Below, piece by piece: positions 55,352-64,000 of a DNA stretch of 64,000 bases (positions are counted from its first letter, which is position 1; every line of letters starts with the position of its first letter). Where the stretch lies: contig JAFYYW010000019.1 of NCBI GenBank assembly GCA_017548985.1, positions 33,006-97,005 of the forward strand, written 5' to 3'. The position numbers were made by a program, and so were the translations under genes. This DNA comes from Bacteroidales bacterium. Its GTDB lineage: Bacteria > Bacteroidota > Bacteroidia > Bacteroidales > UBA932. The notes below the pieces were generated by a model, which saw nothing but the letters and a program-made list of their open reading frames with translations, was not told where the DNA came from and searched no databases.

Positions 55352-57367
55352 ATGAAAGCCAAGCAATTACTCATCTCCGCCTTGCTGCTCTCCTGCTTTT
55401 CCTTCCCTTCCGGAATCGAAGCCAGGAACTTGCCTGGAAATCTCAAATATGTGAACCTTTTCATGGGCACATCCGGTGACAACGGACAGGTCTCCCCCGG
55501 AGCCGCCGTACCGTTCGGGATGCTGTGTCTCTGCCCCGACAGCGAGCCTCATCAGCACGCCGGCTATGATTTTGCCCAACCGGTCACCTCGGGAGTTTCC
55601 ATCAACAGGCTTTCAGGAGTCGGATGCGGAGGTGTGGGAGGCAATCTCCGTATCAAGCCTTCCGAGAAGGAGACTGTCCTGCAGATCCTGAAAGGGACAG
55701 AGATGGCTGTCCCCGGATATTACAGCGCCGGCTTTGACAATGGAGCGTCCGGTGAGTTCACGGTCAGCCGGGCGGTCGCCTTCGAACGGTGGACACTCCC
55801 GGAAAGCAAGACTATGTCCATAGATTTCAACTCCGCATTTGAAAGAAGAAAGACTTCCTGTGAATACCAGGTTGTAAGCGACCAGGAGATAACCGGCCGG
55901 ATAGAATCCGGAACCGCCTGCGCCAGAGGGAAATACGGCTTCTATTTCAGGCTTCGTTCCGACAAGCCGTTCGAAGTGGTGGAGACAACCCCCACAGGCA
56001 CCGTCCTGAAGTTCGCGGACAATAATGTGGAAATCCGCATCGGTGTCTCTCCCGTCAGCCAGAAGGCTGCTGACAAGGAGTTGGAAGCCAAAGAAGGATG
56101 CTCGTTCAAAAAGGTCAGGAAAGAGGCTCTAAAGGAATGGAAGGATAAAGTTGCCAAGGTTAAGGTAAAAGGCGCTGACGAGGAGCAGAAACATCTGTTT
56201 TACACTTCGTTATACAGGCTTTACATGAGTCCCATGGATGTCACGTCCCCGGATGGGGAATATCTCGGGACAGACGGAGTGGTCTACGATTCCGGAGGCA
56301 GGCGGGCTTTCAACAGCTGGAGCATGTGGGACACATATAGGGCGAAATTCCCGATGCTTCTACTTCTCGAGCCTCAGACCTATTCCGACATGGCCGCCTC
56401 CTGTGTCAACCTGTTCAGGACAGGGAAGAAGAACTGGGCCACCGACTGCGAGAGCGCCCCTACCGTCAGGACCGAGCACATGGGTCTGATGCTTTTGGAC
56501 GCCTACAAGAAAGGCATCCCGGTGGATTTCCTGCCAGGGTATGATGGTATGGTCAGGGAAGTCCTGACAGAGATTCCCAAGGAGTCTCCCGACCAGCTCC
56601 TGGAGCTGTGCAACGATCTTTGGGCCTTAGGCCAGATAGCGGAAATCATCGGCAGCGCCGACGATGCGGCGAGGTTTACCGCCGAGGCCGACAGCATATT
56701 CGGGAAAGTCTGGAAAGATGTGTTCATGGAGGTCACCGAGGATTTCTCCCTGATGAAAGGCAACGGCCTATATCAAGGTACTAAGTGGCAGTACAGATGG
56801 TCCTGTCCGCAGTACACCGGAAAGATGGCGGAGTGGGTCGGAGCCGACAAGCTTGCGGGCGAGCTGGACACCTTCTTCAAGGAGGGAATGTTCAACCAGG
56901 GCAACGAGCCTGATATCCAGACGCCTTTCATGTTCAATCGCTTCGGAAGGCCCGACAAGACCTGTGAATGGGTCAGGCGCTACCTTACCGACGACAACAT
57001 GAAGCACCTTTACGGAGGACAGGCCGAATATCCGGAACCATTCGTCGGCAGGGCCTTCCAGAACAAGCCGGAGGGATATGCGCCAGAGATGGACGAGGAC
57101 GACGGGACGATGAGCGGTTGGTACATGTTCGCACAGCTAGGATTCTATCCCCTGGAAATCGGGACCCCCTCTTATGAATTGTTCTCCCCTATATTTGACC
57201 GGATTACCCTCAACTATGGCGGTAAAAAGGTGAAGATCAAGGCCATGGGCCGGAAGGATTATTCCGATCCGGTCAAAGGGATCACCGTAGACGGCAAGCC
57301 AGTCGAGGACTGGAAACTCGACCATGACGCTTTCAAGAAGGGCTCCACAATCGTTTTCAACTACTAG
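55352..57367 (+). CDS. GH92 family glycosidase with Gln at the general-acid site
   Basis: Secreted calcium-dependent family 92 enzyme, 671 residues; signal peptide ends near IEARN. The N-terminal domain starts YVNLFMGTSGDNGQVSPGAAVPFG. The catalytic (alpha/alpha) domain shows SMWDTYRAKFPML, QGNEPD (usual HGNEPSH) and MDEDDGTMSGWYMFAQLGFYPL with the base pair Asp581/Asp583. In the segment where mannosidases read YTEGNAWQY, this protein reads LYQGTKWQY, putting Gln475 in place of the Glu general acid. That change is known from a GH92 enzyme acting on mannose-1-phospho-6-mannose, so a phosphodiester substrate is suspected. About 70 residues shorter than typical members. It is the first gene of the operon. 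Confidence 0.88.
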   Translation: MKAKQLLISALLLSCFSFPSGIEARNLPGNLKYVNLFMGTSGDNGQVSPGAAVPFGMLCLCPDSEPHQHAGYDFAQPVTSGVSINRLSGVGCGGVGGNLRIKPSEKETVLQILKGTEMAVPGYYSAGFDNGASGEFTVSRAVAFERWTLPESKTMSIDFNSAFERRKTSCEYQVVSDQEITGRIESGTACARGKYGFYFRLRSDKPFEVVETTPTGTVLKFADNNVEIRIGVSPVSQKAADKELEAKEGCSFKKVRKEALKEWKDKVAKVKVKGADEEQKHLFYTSLYRLYMSPMDVTSPDGEYLGTDGVVYDSGGRRAFNSWSMWDTYRAKFPMLLLLEPQTYSDMAASCVNLFRTGKKNWATDCESAPTVRTEHMGLMLLDAYKKGIPVDFLPGYDGMVREVLTEIPKESPDQLLELCNDLWALGQIAEIIGSADDAARFTAEADSIFGKVWKDVFMEVTEDFSLMKGNGLYQGTKWQYRWSCPQYTGKMAEWVGADKLAGELDTFFKEGMFNQGNEPDIQTPFMFNRFGRPDKTCEWVRRYLTDDNMKHLYGGQAEYPEPFVGRAFQNKPEGYAPEMDEDDGTMSGWYMFAQLGFYPLEIGTPSYELFSPIFDRITLNYGGKKVKIKAMGRKDYSDPVKGITVDGKPVEDWKLDHDAFKKGSTIVFNY

Positions 57368-57379
57368 AATTCTTTGGCC

Positions 57380-58561
57380 ATGATTGAAGAGAGAAGTATC
57401 GATAGACTGGCCCGATATACGATTTGGGCCGTCTCCGCAGCCATTATAGTGGCTTTATGCTGGTATTTCAGGAGCGTTCTGATCTACATTATCCTGGCAG
57501 CTGTCGTGTCTTTGCTCGGCAGACCTATCATGCGCCTCCTTCGCAAATTCAAGATCAAGGGCAAGAGCGCCCCGGACTGGTTCCTGGCGATCTTGACACT
57601 GATCCTGGTGATAGGCATATTCCTCGGCATCATCACACAGGTGATTCCTGTAGTGTCAGGAATAATCCAGAGTGTATCAAGCAACCTCCAGACGAGCTCG
57701 TTCAACACTTCCGAGATAGCTCGCTGGGCGGACAGGCTCAATGTGTGGCTGATCGACCGCTTCCCTCAGCTGGGCAGGGACTTCAAGATCCAGGAGTCAC
57801 TGGCCACATGGCTCATGAAAACATTCGACATATCGTCGGTCACCTCAGTTGTGGGATCAGTGGCCTCAGCCCTCGGGGCTTTAGGCATAGGACTGTTTTG
57901 TGTTGTGTTCATCAGTTTCTTTTTCATAAAAGACGACAAGTTGTTCCGCAGGATAATCGGTTCCATAGTGCCGGACAGGCACGAGGAAGAGGCCATCAAC
58001 GCCATCGGGGACATTGAGCATCTGCTGACAAGGTATTTCGGAGGCCTTCTGATGGAGATAATCGGAGTCGCCACCTTAAACTTCCTCGGACTGTGGCTGA
58101 TAGCCAAAATAGGGCTGTACCCGGCGATAGGAATAGCGTTCATGGCAGGACTTCTCAATGTGATCCCTTATGTCGGACCATGGATCGGAGCGGGTATCGG
58201 AACTATTCTCGGACTGGTCCTGAAATACAGCAGCGCTGCAGTTCTCGGAGTATATCCCAATTTCTGGATAGCCCTGTTCACCCTGCTCGCCATATTCCTC
58301 GCCACCCAGCTTGTGGACAATTTCCTATTCCAGCCTATAATATATTCAAAGAGCATCAAATCCAGCCCGTTGGAGATATTCATTGTCCTGCTGATGGCCG
58401 GCCATGTCGGGGGAATTCTCGGAATGTTGGTGGCCATACCTTCCTACACGGTGATAAGAGTGATCGCGGCACGGTTTTTCACCCATTTCAAGCCCATCCG
58501 ACGATTGGTGGCGAGCACTCAAGACAACGAACCCGAACCACAAGAACCTAATGATGAATAG
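57380..58561 (+). CDS. AI-2E family permease
   Basis: Inner-membrane protein of 393 residues in the AI-2 exporter/YdiK-like family, substrate unknown. I start at the ATG of MIEERSIDRLARY; a TTG two codons earlier is weaker. About eight hydrophobic segments: two near 17-50, one near 70-95, then after a cytoplasmic or periplasmic stretch a cluster from about 150 on, with the family's FLATQLVDNFLFQPIIYSKS segment near 310 and VGGILGMLVAIPSYTVIRV near 340. It is 12 bases after GH92 and overlaps the esterase start. Confidence 0.9.
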   Translation: MIEERSIDRLARYTIWAVSAAIIVALCWYFRSVLIYIILAAVVSLLGRPIMRLLRKFKIKGKSAPDWFLAILTLILVIGIFLGIITQVIPVVSGIIQSVSSNLQTSSFNTSEIARWADRLNVWLIDRFPQLGRDFKIQESLATWLMKTFDISSVTSVVGSVASALGALGIGLFCVVFISFFFIKDDKLFRRIIGSIVPDRHEEEAINAIGDIEHLLTRYFGGLLMEIIGVATLNFLGLWLIAKIGLYPAIGIAFMAGLLNVIPYVGPWIGAGIGTILGLVLKYSSAAVLGVYPNFWIALFTLLAIFLATQLVDNFLFQPIIYSKSIKSSPLEIFIVLLMAGHVGGILGMLVAIPSYTVIRVIAARFFTHFKPIRRLVASTQDNEPEPQEPNDE

Positions 58562-59492
58562 AATCTTATCTTCACTGACGATACTCCTCCTGTGCGCGTC
58601 GCTGATGGCACAGGAGAACTACCAGCCCGCATCAACCTGCTTGTTCGCCACTAAAGACGGTCAAGAGCTTTATCTCGACGTCTATAACGCCTCCCCCGGA
58701 AGCGCCACAGAGTTGGACGGCAAGCAAAAGCCAACGATAGTATTCATGTTTGGAGGAGGCTTCATCACCGGCACCAGGAATGACAAATATTACATGCCTT
58801 GGTTCAAGATGCTCAATGACGCGGGCTACGGAGTAGTGAGCATCGACTACAGGCTAGGGATGAAAGGCGTGAAGACTTCCGGCGGCGTCGCCTCGGCAAA
58901 GGCCTTCCGCAACGCCGCGCAAATAGCGGCTGAGGACTTGTATTCAGCCACCGCCTACCTGATAGGACATGGCGGTGAACTTGGAATCGATCCTGATAAT
59001 CTGGTGACCAGCGGATCCTCTGCGGGAGCCATAGCCGTACTGGAGGCAGATTGGCTCCTGAATAACGGAAGGGCCGGGGAATATCTTCCCGAGGGATTCC
59101 GTTATGCAGGCGTCATGCCTTTTGCCGGAGCGATCATCTCCATCGAGGGCACCCCATCCTACAAGACTCCCCCAGCTCCGACGGCATTTTTCCATGGTAC
59201 TGATGACAAAATCGTGAATTACAAACAGTTCCGCTTTCTTAAATGGGGCATATTCGGTTCCGACCGTCTCGCCAGGATATTCAGGAAAAACGGCTACACG
59301 TACAACATACTCCGCTACAATGACCATTCCCACGAGATCGCCTCAACCTTCATATCCACCTTCCCGGAGCAAATCAGGTTCCTTGAGACCAACGTGATCA
59401 GAGGCCTGAACCGCATTGTGGACTCGGAAATAGACGATCCGCAGATCCCCAGGGGTGACCTCCCCTCAACCCGTAAACAACTCTACAATTAG
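58551..59492 (+). CDS. Secreted alpha/beta-hydrolase (carboxylesterase-like)
   Basis: Exported esterase of 313 residues; signal peptide MMNRILSSLTILLLCASLMAQ. The oxyanion loop FMFGGGFITGT, the nucleophile Ser157 in TSGSSAGAIAVLEA, an Asp in FHGTDDKIVNY and a His in DHSHEIAST form a complete triad. It resembles hormone-sensitive-lipase or polyester/acetyl esterases; the substrate is unknown but a sugar-linked ester would fit beside GH92. The start overlaps the permease stop by 11 bases. Confidence 0.85.
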   Translation: MMNRILSSLTILLLCASLMAQENYQPASTCLFATKDGQELYLDVYNASPGSATELDGKQKPTIVFMFGGGFITGTRNDKYYMPWFKMLNDAGYGVVSIDYRLGMKGVKTSGGVASAKAFRNAAQIAAEDLYSATAYLIGHGGELGIDPDNLVTSGSSAGAIAVLEADWLLNNGRAGEYLPEGFRYAGVMPFAGAIISIEGTPSYKTPPAPTAFFHGTDDKIVNYKQFRFLKWGIFGSDRLARIFRKNGYTYNILRYNDHSHEIASTFISTFPEQIRFLETNVIRGLNRIVDSEIDDPQIPRGDLPSTRKQLYN

Positions 59493-59499
59493 AAATAAA

Positions 59500-60435
59500 A
59501 TGAAGATCGTATTCCTTGACGCGGCGACCATGGGCTCCACGCCGCTTACCGAGATCGAGAGGCTCGGCGAACTTACAACCTACGACTCATCCACTGCCGA
59601 GGAGGCCCGTGAGAGAGTCAAGGATGCTGATGTCGCGATCCTCAACAAAATCATAGTAGACAAAGAGTTCCTGGACTCCGCCCCAAAATTGAAGCTTATC
59701 TGTGAGGCTGGAACTGGAATGAACAACATAGATCTCAAACTCTGCCAGGAGCGAGGCGTGGCCGCCAGGAATGTTGCCGGGTATTCTACGGATTCAGTCG
59801 CCCAGATTACCTGGACCCTGATCCTGGCCCTCTCCGGGAGGCTGTTCCATTACGATTCCTACGCCAAAGACGGCCGCTACTCAGCCGGCAAGATCCACAC
59901 CGATTCGGCGCATCCCTACACCGAACTGAGTGGGAAAACAATTGGGATCGTCGGCATGGGGGCGATAGGCAGCAAGGTCGCCAAGATTGCCGAGGACTTT
60001 GGGATGAAGGTCATATATTACTCAACCTCAGGCACTTCCCATTGCAAGGATTATCCTTCGGTTCCTATCGAGACCCTGCTGCGGGCGTCTGATGTAGTCA
60101 GCATCCATGCTCCATACAATGAGAGGACAGCGGGCCTGATCGACTACGAGAAGATGCTTCTGATGAAGCCCACCGCATGGCTGGTCAATACAGGCAGGGG
60201 CGGGATCGCCATCGAGAAAGACCTGGCCAGGATCATCGATGAAGGAAGGATCGCCGGTATAGGACTCGACGTGTACGAGAAAGAGCCACTTCCTCTTGAC
60301 AGTCCGCTGCTGCATACCAGCCATCCGGAGAGAATAGTCCTTACCCCGCACATCGCATGGTCCAGCGTCGAGGCCCGTCAGCGTCTGGCAGACGAGATGG
60401 CCCGCAACATCAAGGAATATTTCGGAATCAATTAA
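59500..60435 (+). CDS. D-2-hydroxyacid dehydrogenase
   Basis: NAD(P)-dependent dehydrogenase of 311 residues from MKIVFLDAATMGS; the frame could extend 15 codons up to a GTG within the previous gene, which is unlikely. Rossmann loop IGIVGMGAIGSKVAKIA, then VSIHAPYNERT, NTGRGGIAIEKDLARII (catalytic Arg region follows), GIGLDVYEKEPLP (Glu) and LTPHIAWSS (His). Closest by eye to glycerate dehydrogenase/hydroxypyruvate reductase, but lactate-type use is possible. Cytoplasmic, seven bases after the esterase and ten before the next gene. Confidence 0.9.
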   Translation: MKIVFLDAATMGSTPLTEIERLGELTTYDSSTAEEARERVKDADVAILNKIIVDKEFLDSAPKLKLICEAGTGMNNIDLKLCQERGVAARNVAGYSTDSVAQITWTLILALSGRLFHYDSYAKDGRYSAGKIHTDSAHPYTELSGKTIGIVGMGAIGSKVAKIAEDFGMKVIYYSTSGTSHCKDYPSVPIETLLRASDVVSIHAPYNERTAGLIDYEKMLLMKPTAWLVNTGRGGIAIEKDLARIIDEGRIAGIGLDVYEKEPLPLDSPLLHTSHPERIVLTPHIAWSSVEARQRLADEMARNIKEYFGIN

Positions 60436-60445
60436 CTACCTTATC

Positions 60446-63400
60446 ATGAATAGATTATTCCACACTATTGTGACCCTGGCGGCTATTGCTGCCATCATGG
60501 CTTCCTGCGGCCCGCAGGAGGAACCATTAGTGGAGGTTACCGGTGTCTCATTAAGCCAGACGACCCTATCTATCGCCAAGGGAGGCACGACGAGCTTGAC
60601 CGCGACGGTAAGCCCCTCGAACGCCACCGACAAAACTGTGACCTGGTCAAGCTCTAATCCATCAGTGGCGACGGTTGATGCCGGTACAGTGAAGGCCATA
60701 GCAATTGGAAGCGCCACAATCACCGCCACCGCTAGCGGTAAAACGGCCAATTGCGAGGTCACTGTAACCCCTAAGGGAGTGACTTCAATCAGGCTGGACA
60801 AGGACGCGGCTTCCTTGAACATCAAGGATGTTTTAACCCTTGTCGCCACGGTTGAACCCGCTGACGCCGACGACAAGACGCTCACCTGGACATCCAGTGA
60901 TGAGAGCGTCGCGACTGTTGACAATGGGAAGATCACTGCCGTAGGCAAGGGCTCGGCTGTAATCACCGCCTCAATCGGAACTCTCAAAGTCTCTTGCAAC
61001 GTGACAGTATCTTATCCTGTCAATTCCTTGTCTTTGGACAAGAGCTCGGCGCAAGTTGAGGAAGAAGCCACCATCTCCCTGAAAGCGACAGTGGATACAG
61101 AGGATCCTGACGTGAAAGTGGAATGGTCCTCCGACAACACTAGCATCGCTACGGTAAACGATAAAGGTGAGATTAAAGGCATCGCGGTCGGAAACGCCAC
61201 TATCACCGCCAAGGTCGGCGACAAAACAGCCACTTGCCAAGTCACCGTGAAGGAGGGTTCATACAAGGCCAAGGAAAGGGCAGCCCTGATAAAGTTCTTC
61301 AACGCGAACAATGGAAAGAACTGGAGAAACTCTTTTAAGGAGAACTGGTGCACAGACAAACCCTTGTATTTGTGGCAAGGAGTTGAAATGACTTCTGACG
61401 GCAAGCATGTGCGAAGTATTTGGATAAATGATGATAATATCACAGGTCAGATTCCGAAGGAAATCGCAGACCTCACAGAACTTGAAGTCCTTCACCTGAT
61501 AGGAGAAAGTAATAACACCCAGAGTTATCCGATGCCGAAAGAAATCGGGCAACTTAAGAAACTCAAGGACATTTACTTATGGAGGTATCCCATCTCCGGG
61601 AAACTTCCGGAATCGCTTTTCGCTATGGAGGAACTTGAACGTCTGGCGATCTTACATGCCCCCATGGACAAATGGACCATCCCTACCTCTATAAGCAAGC
61701 TCAAGAGTATCAAGAAATTGATATTCTTTGACTGTAATATTACCGGGAAGATTCCGGACGCCCTCGGGCAATTGACGGGACTCGAAGAATTGAATCTGTC
61801 GCTCAATGACCTGTCCGGCTCAGTACCCGCCTCGTTGGGAAGCCTCATCAACCTGAAGGTAATCGATCTCAGCTCGAACAAACTATCCGGCTCGATTCCC
61901 ACCACAGTATCTCACATGGATAATTATTGGAAACTCTGGCCAAAAATATTCTACGACAATAAATTCACGATGGATAATCTCCGGGATTCCAAGATCCCCG
62001 CGCCCAGAAGCCCAAAGATCAAGCTTCTGTCCGGGAAAGAGTTCGATATCGATGAGTTTTTCTCGCGGAACCAGTATAGCGTGGTGTTCCATTTGAATCC
62101 CAGATCAGGCGACGCCCTAGAATGTCTCATCCAACTTGGAACGCTATACAAAACGAACAAGAACAAGGGATTGGGAATCCTGTCGTTCTTCAATAACGGC
62201 GGAACGAATACGACAGACAAGAATGCATCGGACGCGGTATTCAAGGACGATCTCAATAAAGCCGGAGCGACATGGGATTCATTTATCAGGTACATGTACG
62301 AGGATTATCCCCAAGGGGCTCCTTTCTATGCCGAAAAAGGTGTCGGAATCTATCCACTTGACTTAGAGAACTCTATTGTCATCCTTGGACCTGACAATAC
62401 TGTGGTTTATACCACCCTGCTCGACCAGTCGAGAGAGTCCCTGAGCAATGCGATAGCATTCCTTCAGAAGGAATTCAAGACGACTGTCTCACATTACGAG
62501 TCAAAGAGTTACTCGCAGGACGGGAAAGTGACCACGTACCAGAAGGCCTCTACCGGGAAGGGAATAGACCTGGTGGTCACAGGTGACGCGTTCTCGGACA
62601 GGGAGATCACCGACAACACCTTCAAGAAAGCGGCCGCGCAGGTTATCGCGGACCTGTTCTCTGTGGAACCTTACAAATCCATGAAGAGCAGGTTCAACAT
62701 CTATTTCGTCAACGCCGTGTCAAAGCACGAGGAGTATTTCAACGGGAACTCGACAGCCTTCAGCGGCGCTTTCGGATACGGATCCGCCGTGGGAGGTAAC
62801 AATGAAAAGGTCTTAGAATACGCCAAAAAGGCCGTGGGCGATTCCAGGATGGATAATGTCGCGGTCCTGGTGCTGATGAACAGCCTACGGAGAGGAGGCA
62901 CCTGCTACATGTTTGATCCCGAGGACATGAATATCTATGCCGGGGGAGCTGCCGTATGCTGGGTACCTTTCAAGGACGTGACCGTAACCAGTGGCGTATC
63001 CTCGCTGGCCAGCACGATAATCCACGAACTGGGCGGACACGGCATAGCCAAGCTCGCGGACGAATACGCTTACCGCGACAATGACATGATCACCACATCG
63101 GAAGAGAGTTATGCCAAAAAGGTCCAGAAGGACCAGGACTGGTACTTGAACGTCGACTTCACATCAGACCCCAAGAAGGTTCTTTGGAGCCGGTTCATAG
63201 GCGACAAGAACTTCTCCAGCGAGAACATTGGAGTCTACGAGGGGGGCTACACATATTGGAACGGAGTCTGGAGACCGACGGAGCAGAGTGTGATGAACGA
63301 CCATTACAACAACTCCACCTTCAACGCACCGTCCAGATCCTTGATTTACACCAGGATAATGAAGCTCTCAGAAGGAGGTTCCTGGAACTACGATTACTCT

Positions 63401-63535
63401 ACATTTGTCTCCTGGGACAAGGCCCATCCTACCACCAGGGCAGTCACCAGAAGCATCGTGGAGATTGACGACAACATTCCGGCGCATGTGCCGCCGGTCA
63501 TAGTCGGAAAGACATGGAAGGAGATTATTGATTAA
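60446..63535 (+). CDS. Modular lipoprotein: Big_2 x3, LRR, thioredoxin-like, M64 peptidase
   Basis: Lipoprotein of 1029 residues (Cys21 in IMASC). Three Big_2 modules at about 29-108, 111-190 and 191-270. A leucine-rich repeat part follows (about 275-490) with plant-like LTGLEELNLSLNDLSGSVP units. Next comes a thioredoxin/TlpA-like domain without the CxxC pair (about 525-675). The C-terminal M64-type metallopeptidase has DLVVTGDAFSD, and IIHELGGHGIAKLADEY with His860, Glu861, His865 and Asp872/Glu873. The zinc motif is HExxxH, one residue longer than HExxH. M64 includes IgA-cleaving and mucin-associated proteases; the target here is unknown. Same operon as GH92. Confidence 0.85.
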   Translation: MNRLFHTIVTLAAIAAIMASCGPQEEPLVEVTGVSLSQTTLSIAKGGTTSLTATVSPSNATDKTVTWSSSNPSVATVDAGTVKAIAIGSATITATASGKTANCEVTVTPKGVTSIRLDKDAASLNIKDVLTLVATVEPADADDKTLTWTSSDESVATVDNGKITAVGKGSAVITASIGTLKVSCNVTVSYPVNSLSLDKSSAQVEEEATISLKATVDTEDPDVKVEWSSDNTSIATVNDKGEIKGIAVGNATITAKVGDKTATCQVTVKEGSYKAKERAALIKFFNANNGKNWRNSFKENWCTDKPLYLWQGVEMTSDGKHVRSIWINDDNITGQIPKEIADLTELEVLHLIGESNNTQSYPMPKEIGQLKKLKDIYLWRYPISGKLPESLFAMEELERLAILHAPMDKWTIPTSISKLKSIKKLIFFDCNITGKIPDALGQLTGLEELNLSLNDLSGSVPASLGSLINLKVIDLSSNKLSGSIPTTVSHMDNYWKLWPKIFYDNKFTMDNLRDSKIPAPRSPKIKLLSGKEFDIDEFFSRNQYSVVFHLNPRSGDALECLIQLGTLYKTNKNKGLGILSFFNNGGTNTTDKNASDAVFKDDLNKAGATWDSFIRYMYEDYPQGAPFYAEKGVGIYPLDLENSIVILGPDNTVVYTTLLDQSRESLSNAIAFLQKEFKTTVSHYESKSYSQDGKVTTYQKASTGKGIDLVVTGDAFSDREITDNTFKKAAAQVIADLFSVEPYKSMKSRFNIYFVNAVSKHEEYFNGNSTAFSGAFGYGSAVGGNNEKVLEYAKKAVGDSRMDNVAVLVLMNSLRRGGTCYMFDPEDMNIYAGGAAVCWVPFKDVTVTSGVSSLASTIIHELGGHGIAKLADEYAYRDNDMITTSEESYAKKVQKDQDWYLNVDFTSDPKKVLWSRFIGDKNFSSENIGVYEGGYTYWNGVWRPTEQSVMNDHYNNSTFNAPSRSLIYTRIMKLSEGGSWNYDYSTFVSWDKAHPTTRAVTRSIVEIDDNIPAHVPPVIVGKTWKEIID

Positions 63536-63544
63536 AGAAATATT

Positions 63545-64000
63545 ATGAGTAATAAGTATTTCCACTCTTTTGTGACCCTCGTGGCCCTCGCCGCCATCTT
63601 GGTGGCCTGCGGCCCTCAGGAGGAACCGGAACCGCCCACTCCCCAGATTGTGGCTGTGACCGGCGTGACGTTGAGCCAATCCACCCTTGCTCTGGAAACA
63701 GGCGCCACAGGTAACTTGACAGCTACTGTCAATCCTGCCAACGCCACCAACAAGACCGTAACATGGTCCAGTTCAAACAGTTCTGTCGCTACAGTCTTCA
63801 ATGGAACGGTCACCGCGGTCGCGGCCGGAACAGCCACGGTCACGGCCACCGCTGACGGTAAATCCGCCACATGCCAGGTGACTGTCAGCAAGAAAGTGGT
63901 GCCGGTCACAGCGATCGAGTTCATTGAGACCGATCATAGCGTATATATTGGCAAGAGCATCCAATTAAGCGTCAAGCTCACTCCCTCCAACGCCACGGAA
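63545..64000 (+). CDS. Big_2 Ig-like lipoprotein, cut by the window end
   Basis: Begins at ATG 63545, nine bases after the M64 gene, and stays open for 152 codons to the last base. Signal MSNKYFHSFVTLVALAAILVAC (lipidated Cys22), then GPQEEPEPPTP, one full Big_2 module (about 36-115, TGVTLSQSTLALETG to TCQVTV) and the start of a second. The leader and first module closely resemble those of the preceding gene, so the two are tandem duplicates at the N terminus. The C-terminal part is not visible. Confidence 0.85.
   Translation, partial: MSNKYFHSFVTLVALAAILVACGPQEEPEPPTPQIVAVTGVTLSQSTLALETGATGNLTATVNPANATNKTVTWSSSNSSVATVFNGTVTAVAAGTATVTATADGKSATCQVTVSKKVVPVTAIEFIETDHSVYIGKSIQLSVKLTPSNATE

Overview
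The window looks like a stretch of chromosome from a Bacteroidales bacterium (phylum Bacteroidota), possibly one of the moderately GC-rich gut lineages. No rRNA gene is present, so the genus is left open. Signs of the lineage are: TAnnTTTG -7 promoter elements before many genes, several with a TTG 20-21 bases further upstream; arginine synthesis through an N-acylornithine carbamoyltransferase of the Bacteroides type; an Rpb6-like omega subunit next to BamD; a GH32 enzyme with the N-terminal domain usual in Bacteroidota; and many secreted lipoproteins. Gene density is high. I saw no phage, insertion sequence, integrase or CRISPR array.

Layout. 1-10 kb: a very large NtrY-like sensor kinase, a nitroreductase, a secreted nuclease/phosphatase pair, an SH3-like secreted protein, glycerate kinase and a secreted GH32 fructosidase. 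10-13 kb: tRNA-Arg(CCT), rpmF, the DUF177 gene and typA. 12.8-21.4 kb: a compact nine-gene minus-strand arginine operon (argR, a GNAT acyltransferase, argG, argC, argD, argF', argB, argE, argH), headed by three ARG-box-like operators exactly 21 bp apart and closed by a hairpin terminator. 21.5-25 kb: guaA, a HAD phosphatase and a CE15-like glucuronoyl esterase. 25-29 kb: a DASS dicarboxylate transporter followed by two paralogous outer-membrane porins. 29-36 kb: gdhA, then nadK, uppS, bamA and ompH for outer-membrane and wall assembly. 35.6-40.2 kb: pdxJ, a second OmpH-like protein, a glycosyltransferase and a LysM protein with a long Ala/Lys/Glu helix. 40-46 kb: recN, the omega subunit, bamD, trxB, phoH and a CapA-like protein. 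46-53 kb: tRNA-His, a TPR protein, gyrA and clpC.

52.8-64 kb is the accessory part. It holds three related lipoproteins built on bacterial Ig-like (Big_2) repeats, each with a different C-terminal part where visible, plus a GH92 enzyme, an AI-2E-family permease, an esterase and a 2-hydroxyacid dehydrogenase. The GH92 protein has Gln at the place where family mannosidases carry the Glu general acid, which suggests a mannosyl-phosphodiester substrate. The middle lipoprotein joins Big_2, leucine-rich repeat, thioredoxin-like and M64 metallopeptidase modules and has an unusual HExxxH zinc motif. A 41-residue small ORF with its own promoter-like element lies in the only long gap (54947-55351). The last gene runs off the window.
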